This document shows, piece after piece, positions 55,611-64,000 of a DNA stretch of 64,000 bases. Location: assembly GCA_947095585.1 (NCBI GenBank), contig OX352761.1, forward strand, positions 22,163,777 to 22,227,776, read 5' to 3'. Position numbers and translations under genes: made by a program. The notes beneath the pieces are model-generated. The model did no database searches. It was not told the DNA's origin and was given only the letters and a program-made list of their open reading frames with translations. The first letter of the stretch is position 1. Every line of letters starts with the position of its first letter. This stretch comes from Nephrocerus scutellatus. Taxonomy: Eukaryota > Arthropoda > Insecta > Diptera > Pipunculidae.

Positions 55611-55687
55611 TTTATTTTATAATTTGAATACTATAGCTATAGTTTAAAATATATTTTTTAAAATTTTACCTTATAGTTAGATATCAT

Positions 55688-56640
55688 TCTTTTTAAATTC
55701 TCTATATTAACTTCACTTGCCCGTGGGTCGTCGGTCGTCGGTCGGTCGTCGGTCGGTCGTCTGTCGTGGATTCTTGCGATCAATTTTTAACCCACTTCCC
55801 ATGGCCCGATTTTATTGAAATTTTGCACACATGCGTATTTCCGGAGACAACACTTTCTATTAAATTTTGAGGCCCCTCGGGCTGCGGGGGGGGCTCCCAA
55901 ACAAAAATTTACCCGATTTTCTTCAAATTTTACACACATGTGTATACCCAATAAACAATACTTTTTCGTAAATTTGGTAGTGATCGGGTCCCGGGTTCGG
56001 CCGCAAGGCCCTTATACATTTTTTAAATATCTGTACTGGCATCAGATATTCGTCGCCCTTTATGGACTGTGTGCGGTGTGTGCTGCGCAGTCGGCTGCGC
56101 TGCATGGTTTTGGTGGTGGTGGAGAGAGAGAGAGAAATCTTAGCGCACGCACAAATGAACCCAGCAAATGAAACGAGACATACATGTTTTATGCTTACTT
56201 CAACTTACATTTTTATTTACTGAATTGTATTTTTATTGATGTCGTTTTTTTTGTTGTCGATATCAACTTACAGATAGAACAACAAGTTTTCACAATATTC
56301 TGTCATTTGGCGTTTTCATAAATTAGTTCAGAGCAGTCAAAGAGTTCTCAAGATAAATGTTCGTGTTTCTTATTTGCTCAGAGTATGAGCGTGCTCTAAG
56401 TGCTCAGAATAAAATGATCTGAGCTTTTTCAATTTTAACATCTGATGTCAAATGTTTGTTTCGATGATTTTCTTCTACAATAAAAAAAAATGGCCCAGGA
56501 TCGAGGGGCTCCCATATCAATTTCTGCGTTTAGAGAATTTAGATGAAAAATTTTAATTTTTATGGGTTGTTTTTTTCTACCCCTGCCTAATAGAAGATTG
56601 GGATGAATAAATACCTGGGCGACGCCGGGTAATCAGCTAG
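55688..56640 (+). mobile_element. Non-autonomous Helitron with complete 3' terminus
   Basis: The 5' end TCTTTTTAAATTCTCTATATT is shared by three copies in the window. The 3' end is the hairpin ACCTGGGCGACGCCGGGT (56,613-56,630), then AATCAG and CTAG at 56,637-56,640, followed by host T. This is the standard Helitron ending. No Rep or helicase is encoded. It carries a CGGTCGT short array near 55,730-55,760 and GA repeats near 56,120. Confidence 0.75.
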
Positions 56641-57060
56641 TATTAAATAAATGAAGGGCGCTAGATTATATATCTTTTCAGTTAGCCAGGCACGTCCAAT
56701 ATCATATCGATATCAATCGAAAACTGTTACGATGCAGTGCAATCTCTTAATATGCGGAGCAACGATCCGACAGAGGAGAGACCACTTGGGTACTCACACG
56801 ATCTCAGAGTCTGCACGGCATTCACTGAACCCACACGATATCATTAAGGTGAAATGGCGGGGGTGCTATTGAGACGGGCATGCACAGTCTCCATAGCACT
56901 GGTTAGTGGAGCGCAATAGATCCTTATGGATCACAGTGCTCTGTGAATGGCCAGCATTACTTTGGTTAAGGAGACGTTTTCGCCACTAAGGATGTACTAT
57001 CGTTCATTAGGGAGGTGTTACGTCTTTTAGAATAAACAAACCCTACGAAATACTACCCTT
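56641..57060 (+). mobile_element. LOA-like fragment, family L1, 3' part with deletions
   Basis: It begins within RNase H (KGARLYIFSVSQA), then YRYQSKTVTMQCNL (NCYDALQSL in other copies), then a scrambled middle. The zinc-region end follows (WPALLWLRRRF / KDVLSFIREVLRLLE type) to about 57,030. The Helitron at 55,688-56,640 ends exactly where this fragment starts. Confidence 0.6.
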
Positions 57061-57139
57061 GCAAGAAACACTACCCTTGCATACAATTAGGCTTAGTTAT
57101 ATTGAATATAACTGGATGACATCGGCTCGAAATCGGGAC

Positions 57140-57215
57140 CGGTGGAGATACTTTTTGCGGGAGTCCAGGACCTGACCCCGGTTGTAGAGCCAAATATGAC
57201 GATGATGATATTGAA
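57140..57215 (-). repeat. Dispersed repeat with TCATCATCAT...GGCTCTACAACCGGG, reverse copy
   Basis: The reverse complement matches 5967-6030 closely (CATCATCGTCATATTTGGCTC, CTACAACCGGGGTCAGGTCCTGG). Confidence 0.55.
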
Positions 57216-57446
57216 TATAACAGTTATACGTATGGAAGTTGTTCACGAAAATTGTGTGTAGAAATATTATACCAGTATGAAAGATACTAGCTGGTAGCTT
57301 GTATGACAATGACATATTTAGATCATCGACTCCATCCTGCATCTTAAATCCGTCAGTGAATATTGTTGCGTCAAATTGCTTCGCTACGGCCCTTCCAGTT
57401 TCCCCTGGTAGGAAACTCGACGCCGAATGAGGAGTTGATGCTAAGT

Positions 57447-57913
57447 TTAGGGATGTAGTCGCCCGTAGATCGTAGGTATCATTCCAGTTTTCCGGGATGC
57501 AGAAGAAAATAAACCACTTGAGTCATATCCTGTTGGATTGACAACCTGGTCCAACGACATAAGCATTACTATGGCTTCTTCCAAGTCGTTATTGCATTTT
57601 TTCTCGAGAGGTCCTCCTCCTGTAGCATCACTTTCTTTTTTATTGAAAATAAGTTTTTGCTTGACTTTAAACTTGGCGTCATACCAGACCTAAAGGCAAA
57701 ATTAATGTTATGTTTTAAAATTTAAATTCACTCACTTTCTGCCATTCTTTGCCTTTTCTCAACTGTGGCTCATGACTGTTTAAACTTACAGCTACAGATT
57801 CCCATTCCACGTTCTTATCTGGAACTATTTTACATTTTTTTTTGGCGAGGTGCTCATTTTCCTCCATAAGCTCGACCAGTCTTCGCATTTGAATCTGACT
57901 TGTTAATTTTACC
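57447..57913 (-). CDS. Myb/SANT-like (zeste/Adf-1-type) DNA-binding protein, two exons seen, 5' exon unresolved
   Basis: Exon 57,913-57,736 reads VKLTSQIQMRRLVELMEEN and NVEWESVAVSLNS, then LRKGKEWQK. It is followed by an intron 57,735-57,690 (46 bp, GTGAGT...TTTGCCTTTAG) and exon 57,689-57,447, starting VWYDAKFKVKQKL, with ATGGGP and an acidic ELEEAIVMLMS-like end, then TAA. The junction WQK/VWYDAKFK restores the third helix and the GTGGGP signature of the Myb/SANT-like (Myb_DNA-bind_5) family. A consensus acceptor (TTTGTTTAG) precedes the first exon, which would enter in phase 2. The initiating exon upstream was not found. It may be a host gene or a retained duplicate. The role is inferred: sequence-specific DNA binding in the nucleus. 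Confidence 0.6.
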
Positions 57914-58464
57914 CTAAACAAAGAATTTAAGAATTTTTATAGAAACGAATAACGGAATACAAATAAAATAATGTGAACGCGTTTCACAAGAGGGAATCGA
58001 CAAAAGGTCGTTTGAATTGGCGTTGAACCCCTTATGTAATACCAACTTCACACTGTCGTGCGTTCAACACCTTACAGAATAGGGGTGAACATATTTTAGT
58101 TACGCTATCCCGCTGCAAAGAATGACAAGACAACATTTAATATGCAATCTTTTTTGTAATGAGCGTAAAAAGTGTTTTTATTTTAAAATATATTTTGCTA
58201 GAGATGAAAATTTGAAATACAATACATACGAGTATATAAAAAAAGCACCAATATAACCCACGGCTATAAAGCCTTTTTCTTTCACAATTTCTTAATGTAC
58301 CAATACCTTGAATAATTTTCTGCGTTACAAAGTTGACTGTCAAACAAGTAGACAACATCAAACAAAGAACTGAAACAATAATTCCCCTAACTATTTACAT
58401 TCTATTTATATTCTATATAAGCCACCACAGGAGTTGTCCTGTGTGTATATCACCAAGTACATTC

Positions 58465-60152
58465 CTAGAACGCACATGGATATGTTGGATGAGTAGCAAA
58501 AGTTCCTGTACGCTTAATAACCTCTACGATGGCTTCGCTTGTATTAAGGCCCCAAGCATCCAGAGGTTTTCTATCGAAAAGTGAGAGTCTGTGAAGAAAG
58601 ATATTTGTGGAATTTCACAATAAATATTTGAAATTTAATATATGTGTGATATATTATTTACCGTCCGCCTGAAATCGAAAACAGAAACTTCCAATAACTT
58701 GGTCGTAGATTTTTCGGCTCCAGGATGGCCGCGTGGAAAAGTGTCGCCGTACCCAGGCAAAAGAGCAGTATAGTAAAATTTGGAACCTTCGGTACAATGG
58801 AGTTCGCGATGCCCAAATTGTAAACAATCTAAGGGAAAGGCAAAGACTTGAATAACTGTTTCAAGGAGTCTTCATTGGCAAATCGAACCTGCAGCATTTT
58901 CCACATTACATAGAGTGCTACCGTCACATCCGAATACTGAGTAAATGCAATGCTACCGACGAGACCAGCTGGAATGGCGAAGCTCGGATGATCGCGTCCG
59001 ACCATATGACGAAGTGCACAGGAGACAGCCTGCAAAACAAAAAAAAGGAAAAAACACTGATAAATGAAAAATATAACTCACCTAACCGGTGCAATAACTT
59101 ACTCTATACAGAAAAGAGAAACTTCCAAGGAAGACACCCAATCGCAGGGTGCTCTTCTCGAACACAGTCTTACGCCAGTTCATTTGGAACTGAAAGATCT
59201 TCTTGAGATTAAGCAGCAATTTCAAAATAACCTGAAGACCAACACCACCGATGAATGGCTTAATGCCACCAACAGCGGCGTAATGAATGCAAGCGTCTTT
59301 GTGTGGACAGCTATTATGCTTGCGCTTGATAGTCCCTATAAAATCCGAATAAATGCCAAGCCAACCAGCGGTGGTAGTTAAGTTGCGGCGGCTCTCTCTG
59401 TGGGATAAGGTAAAGGCTTGCTGTGGCCTCTCGTTATCATCATCACCCTCACCAGCGAAAGGTTCATTTTGTTTTAATGGACCTTCTTCTGATCGTCCAA
59501 CAAATATCCGCAAAATGGAAAACAGGGAATCTCTACATGCACCCTTATGCAGACCCAAACGATAGAGGTAAAGTAAAGTCGAGACACTAACGCCGAAAAT
59601 CGCCGCTTGCCCATACGCTATTGATCGTACCAAACCTCGAGATTCGGCCATTTTCCAAACGGTTTCCGTCGCCACATTCGCCACATAGAGAGCCAGAAGC
59701 GGCCGTCGAACGGGTCGCTCAATGAAGATCGCCGTCAAACTGGCCAGAAATGCTGGCAAAAATGCAATCGACACTAAATAGAATCGTCCCAAGATATTCC
59801 TAAGCAGGCAAGTGTACATGATGTATGTGTAGCTGTTTGTTCCTAGGAATGCCGACGATTGTATAATGCTGATCAGGGTCTTCCGGAGGTCTGCCAGCGT
59901 CGGGATGCGATGGCGCATTATCATCGAGAGCTACACGACAAAGTGAAGGAAATAATGGGTGTTTACTCCTGCTGCTGCTGCTGCTGTTGATTGTCAACTT
60001 ACCGCATATACCACAATGTAAATACGTACACTGTGCTGCATGGATTGAATTAAAATACCTGCTGTGGCGTTTATGCACTTGTCCGTCCATGGATGGCAGA
60101 ATTGTTTGCACGTACAAAAGATGGGCGAAAGTTTACTTTGTGCGTTTGTCAT
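58465..60152 (-). CDS. Tmem135: TMEM135 homologue (peroxisome/mitochondria-associated multi-pass membrane protein), five exons
   Basis: Exons on the minus strand: 60,152-60,003 (ATG, AAC before it), 59,930-59,103, 59,029-58,889, 58,828-58,662 and 58,588-58,465 (TAG). Introns are 72, 73, 60 and 73 bp, all GT-AG, with clear pyrimidine tracts. The splice chain gives 469 aa, close to the ~460 aa of animal TMEM135. Family features: the Cys-rich N-terminus (FCTCKQFCHPWTDKC), the first membrane block ending ERPVRRPLLALYVANVATE, CPHKDACIHYAAVGGIKPF, the RLGVFLGSFSFLYR / AVSCALRHM junction, LRPSYWKFL and DRKPLDAWG near the end. A 32-base run after LKQ in exon 3's frame belongs to intron 3. It is known in vertebrates and flies to affect mitochondrial dynamics and lipid handling. 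Intact. A (CTG)n run lies in intron 1. Confidence 0.92.
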
Positions 60153-60861
60153 GTTGTGCGTGTGTGGTGTGCTTGGAGGTTGATTTTTCTGGCAACAAGA
60201 ACACAAATTAGTCAATAAACAAATAAAATAAATAAATGTGATTACTAAAGCAATCGCACATGTGAGCGATATCGCTGATACGACTTTGATATTGCCAACC
60301 AAAATCCAAATCCTAATCAGCCGACTACCGTCGACTCACACGAAAATAATACTGCCCGGATAAGATAATGACACGATGGGTTGGTTAAGCTGAGTCGTGG
60401 ACACTCACGGTAGCAACAACGAAATGGTTGAGTTTTTTGACGTTGCATTGTCGTCTGCATTGTGTACCTAACTTGACTTCTGTCTGGAAACAAACTCAAC
60501 AACAACAGCAACAACAACAAGGACAACAGACAATCACTTCAGCTTTCGGGTGGGTTTACGTCTTTTCTGAATAGCTACATACACCGTTTACGTGACGCAT
60601 CATCAATCAATGGGGTACGTCACCGCTCATCTATTCAGCTGCTCGACCCATCCGACGTTACTCTCACCGCTATCCCTATGGACACAGCCTGTCGAAGCAG
60701 CCGCACTTCTGGGTCAGGACTGTTCCGACAGCTACACAAACATTACAACCTAACGACAGCTCTGTTGGTATGGTCACGTCCGCTGTACTTGTTATGGTAT
60801 GTATAGCCATAGCCCCCCCCCACCCCCCGCGAAAACCAACAAATAATTTTTTTCAAATAAT
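60153..60861. other. Upstream region of the TMEM135 gene
   Basis: The frame is open upstream of the start (to 60,302), but the likely ATG is 60,152. (CAA)n occurs near 60,497-60,520, and a C-run at 60,812-60,828. No promoter element could be fixed. Confidence 0.5.
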
Positions 60862-60945
60862 TCCGCACCCTTATAGTGCTCGGCTTTATGCTTGGCACAG
60901 TGTGTGAGTTAAGGAAAGGGAGGAGAAAAAAGGAGATGTCAAGAA
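60862..60945 (-). mobile_element. 3' tail of a family J element
   Basis: The plus strand CCGCACCCTTATAGTGCTCGG, then TGCTTGGCACAGTGTG, GAGTTAAGGAAAGGGAGGAG closely matches 18,150-18,215, the 3' end of the family J copy. Nothing upstream of it remains. Confidence 0.65.
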
Positions 60946-62480
60946 AGTAAACCTTGACAAATTAAGCAAACTCCAAAGATCAGCTAGTCCATGTATGAGC
61001 GGAGAACCTCGTACAAACCCCCCCACCGCATTGGACATTCTGTTCCACCTTACACCACTTGACATTTACAGCAGGCAAGTAGCTGCTAGTTCGGCTGTTC
61101 GCCTTAATGCTATCTTCCAGCGGAGTAGAAATGAAATCGGTCACTCCTCTATCCTGAATTTAGTCAGGATCCCAGACAACATAGACTACACCATTCCGCA
61201 ACTCCATCTCAACAAAAACTTCGAGGTAACCTTCACCTCCAGATCATTATGAGGCAAAGACGCTTACTTGGAAGACGCATTCATTTTTACACAGACGGGT
61301 CAAAAACTGTTGACGGAGTTTCTTCAAAAAATCTAAATCTTAGCCTCTCTTTCCGTCTTCATAATCACTGTAGCGTTTTTAAGGCTGAAGTTATGGCAAT
61401 CAGTGAATCCTTATATTATCTGAAGAGAAACGTCATATCCGCTAAGGATATCCGTATATTCTCTGATAGCCAAGCTGCACTAAAATCCCTGGAATCAGTC
61501 TGTACAAATTTAATTCTTACCCTTATCTGCCGATCATCTCTTAAGGAGATGGCGGAGAAGTTTAATATCCACCTATGTTGGGTGCTGGGGCATAGAGATA
61601 TTTCGGGAAACTGTATGGCTGACGAACTCGCCAAACAAGGAACTACACTACCCTTCCTACCTGAATATGGCTCCATAGGCATCCCAATCGCTACATGCAA
61701 ATTCTTGTTAAAGAGGGATGCTAACGTAAAAACCAACTGTAGGTGGTCAAACGGTACAACTTGCACAGCGATAAAGCAGATCTGGCCCAAGCTGGATCCG
61801 AAAAGCTCCAAAAATATCGCACATCGGTGCTATTGTAGGTGACATCACTGGACACTGTCATGCAGCAAGACTGCTCGAATGACTTCTGCAGAAGCTGCAT
61901 GGATGAGGAGGATGAGGAGACCATCGTCCAACCCTCTCCCAAAAACGTAAACTCCATATGGGAGCTTTCTTCAACAACGACACTACACATCTCAACATTG
62001 ACACTGGTAGTCTCCTACGCTTCATACGAAGCTCTAATTGGTATATCAAGTAGATGGGGGGAATTTTTCTTGATCAGTGTGGTATCACAATGGACCGTTA
62101 CTGGTCTAAGTGTGTCGGTTTCACTGACAGCCACCTTAACCTACTACTTAACTTCGGCACCAATGATCTCTGCCTCGACTGTAACCAAGGAACCCATACT
62201 ACCAACCACCTATTCGGCTACGTCCTTCACCTAAGGGATTGATTTGGACGTTACAGACTTGTGGTTCAACCCTGTTGGCGCAGCCTCTTTTCTTGGCCTG
62301 CCAACATAACTGGATCACTCACTATACACCACCTTTAGTTCATCTAATTAGGATAGGAACTTTTCTTTTCTATTTGCTTTTCCTGCCATTAGCCTTAAGT
62401 TAATTCAAGTACACTGTGAAATTAGATTTGTACTGTGAATGAGAGTTTAATGTTTGGAGGGTTTCCTCCTGGAGTTGGTA
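60946..62480 (+). mobile_element. LOA-like fragment, family L2 (RNase H intact-looking, C-terminal zinc motif)
   Basis: Blocks: KLQRSASPCMSGEPRTNPP, LDILFHLTPLDIY; then an RNase H with FYTDGSKTV (first Asp), CSVFKAEVMAI (Glu), IFSDSQAAL (Asp), LCWVLGHRDISGNCMADELA (His, Asp). The final catalytic residues are present in a 197-codon open frame (61,249-61,842). A decayed TNCRWSNGTTC and the FCRSCMDEEDEET motif follow. The 3' UTR has (CAA)n at about 62,480. Frames before and after are broken. Confidence 0.7.
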
Positions 62481-64000
62481 CAACAACAACAACAACTCCA
62501 GTGTTTCACACACTGGACCAAGAATCGTCAACTCAGCAATAGGTTTAACAGACCTGGAGCTGCTCCAACAACAACAACATTGTCGTGATTATTAGCACAT
62601 AATAATTCTGCTACTTTTATTATCCAATTAATTTTACAATTTCATTATTATTTGTGAATAAATGAGATTTTGTTTTCCATATTGTCCCTAGGAAACAACA
62701 TTGATGTTTCACACAAAAAGTGGCTAGTCGTCTTAGAAATTTTACACAGCGAGTTGAATGAATTTCTGAAAGATATTATGAGGTTCTAGATCAGTTTCCA
62801 CCCTATTATCAGATGGCTCAAAGTTCATCGCAAAGCTGAACTTTGTGTTCCTCTTAATAATAAATTGAAATGGACGACCATCAATTCACTCAAAGCGAAG
62901 CAAAGCAAACAAGAAAGTACTTGAGCCTCATAGAGATTTATACTTACACTGTGTAATACTACATACGGCTCTTCCCAATTCATTACAAAATTATATTTCT
63001 GATAACAGCGCAGCGATGTCCAAGCTGTTTACATTATATGCTGGTTATCACTTTGCGAATTAATCTAAACATAACATTCTTAAATAATAATTAATAAATT
63101 AACTCACACAATGTTATCAACAATTAGTTTTGCTTTTGCTAACTGTTGTTGTTCACTTATCAGTTGTCACTTCACTTGCAGCGTAAGCTGTGAACCAGCG
63201 AAAAACCGAAGTCGCTGACTTGTTAGAATCAACCAAACAATGCAATTAAATTATTTTAATTAGACTTTCACAAAAAACAGGAAACTAATCGAGAATATGC
63301 GAAATTACCGCTTTCGCTGTCGTAATTACTTGGAGCTCTGATGTGTCATTTGTGCAAGTTGACAGTCAATTATTGATATTCTATGCCGGACGTCATAAAA
63401 AAACTTTGCTGTCAACAAGTTTGTCAGCTGTTTGTAAATAAATCCTATTGTTATCCCTTTCAGATGAATGGTAAATAGGAGTCGCGAGTATTGATTTTAG
63501 TTTGCTATTCACCGCTTGGACCAATTGTGCGCCAAACTGAACAGGGTGTATTTGTAAAATTATTACAAATAATGTAAAATAATTTTAAAATGGTGGCCAC
63601 TTGTTCGGTGTGGTACTTTTCCTATAATGGGAAATAAAATACAGATGAAATACACTTTAGGCTAAACTCCAGTATACGGTTTTCGAGATTTGGGCTTTCA
63701 GACACACCTCCCATGAAAGCCCCAACTGAGCAGATTTTGAAAATTGCCATCTTGTTTTCCGGAAATGCTTCCTTTAGGTTGGAAGGGCATCCATCTATCG
63801 AGTTTTTTTTCCTTCAGAAAAATGCATTTTTCTAAGTTATTTGAAGGAGCTTTAGGGGTAAATTGGTAAAAAATTAAATGTAATATAGGTAAGTATCAAT
63901 GAAAAAAGGAAATGAAAAATGAAAATCAATGAAAACGGGACCAATCGAGCAATCCTTGCCAGCAGTATAGCCAAAACTGATTTTTCCATAAAAGTACCAA
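62481..64000. other. AT-rich sequence, no gene recognised
   Basis: A second (CAA)n occurs near 62,567. No domain, repeat family or splice structure was recognised to the window end. Confidence 0.5.

Noticed and set aside
58829..58888. Continuation of TMEM135 exon 3 as coding to 58,829
   Set aside because: The stretch begins CAG/GTTCG, ends CCCTTAG and has no counterpart in the family. It is an intron.
59353..59565. Plus frames over the TMEM135 exons
   Set aside because: They are antisense shadows of the minus-strand gene.

Overview
The window is eukaryotic, almost certainly an insect and probably a fly (Diptera). Three things point there: short spliced introns of about 46-73 bp, a TMEM135-family gene and a secreted S1 serine protease of insect type, and a very dense mixture of Ty3/gypsy, LOA-like, RTE-like, Jockey-like, R1-clade, Helitron and Tc1-like transposon remains. 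Species cannot be fixed from the sequence alone. There is no bacterial-style operon, CRISPR array or phage module. Most long open frames belong to transposable elements, and many others are shadows of simple repeats.

Region by region. 1-4535: a short-LTR Ty3/gypsy element inserted in a LOA-like non-LTR element that continues to about 5750. 5.75-34.1 kb: a graveyard of 5'-truncated, nested non-LTR fragments. I group them by shared sequence as A (C-terminal GHTLxKP type), B (RTE-like), L1 and L2 (LOA-like with RNase H) and J (Jockey-superfamily-like). This stretch also holds a 9-bp minisatellite (22.2-22.7 kb), a tRNA-like SINE (16.0-16.2 kb), a complete solo LTR with a 4-bp target duplication (26,716-27,535) and a Tc1-like scrap. 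34.2-35.6 kb: a dispersed repeat made of ~118-bp units, carrying a Ty3 gag-protease fragment and a (TAA)n array. 36,187-36,960: an intact single-exon serine protease gene. 37.2-41.2 kb: a nearly full-length but broken Jockey-type element on the minus strand.

41.3-51.6 kb is the most striking part. Two nearly identical R1-clade elements lie head to tail, and (CA)n microsatellite flanks and separates them. Copy 1 has two complete ORFs joined by an ATGA stop/start overlap. Copy 2 has lost 410 bp of the reverse transcriptase. 51.6-57.1 kb is rich in Helitron material: non-autonomous Helitrons with ~120-bp GC-rich internal repeats, one of them with a clear hairpin-CTAG 3' end, next to a Helitron helicase remnant.

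57.4-60.2 kb holds the host genes on the minus strand. One is a small Myb/SANT-like (zeste-type) coding region of two exons. The other is a complete five-exon TMEM135 homologue (469 aa predicted). 60.9-62.5 kb is another LOA-like fragment, and the rest is AT-rich sequence with nothing I can name. The host genes seen here are thus the protease, TMEM135 and probably the Myb/SANT-like gene; almost everything else is mobile DNA layered by repeated insertion.
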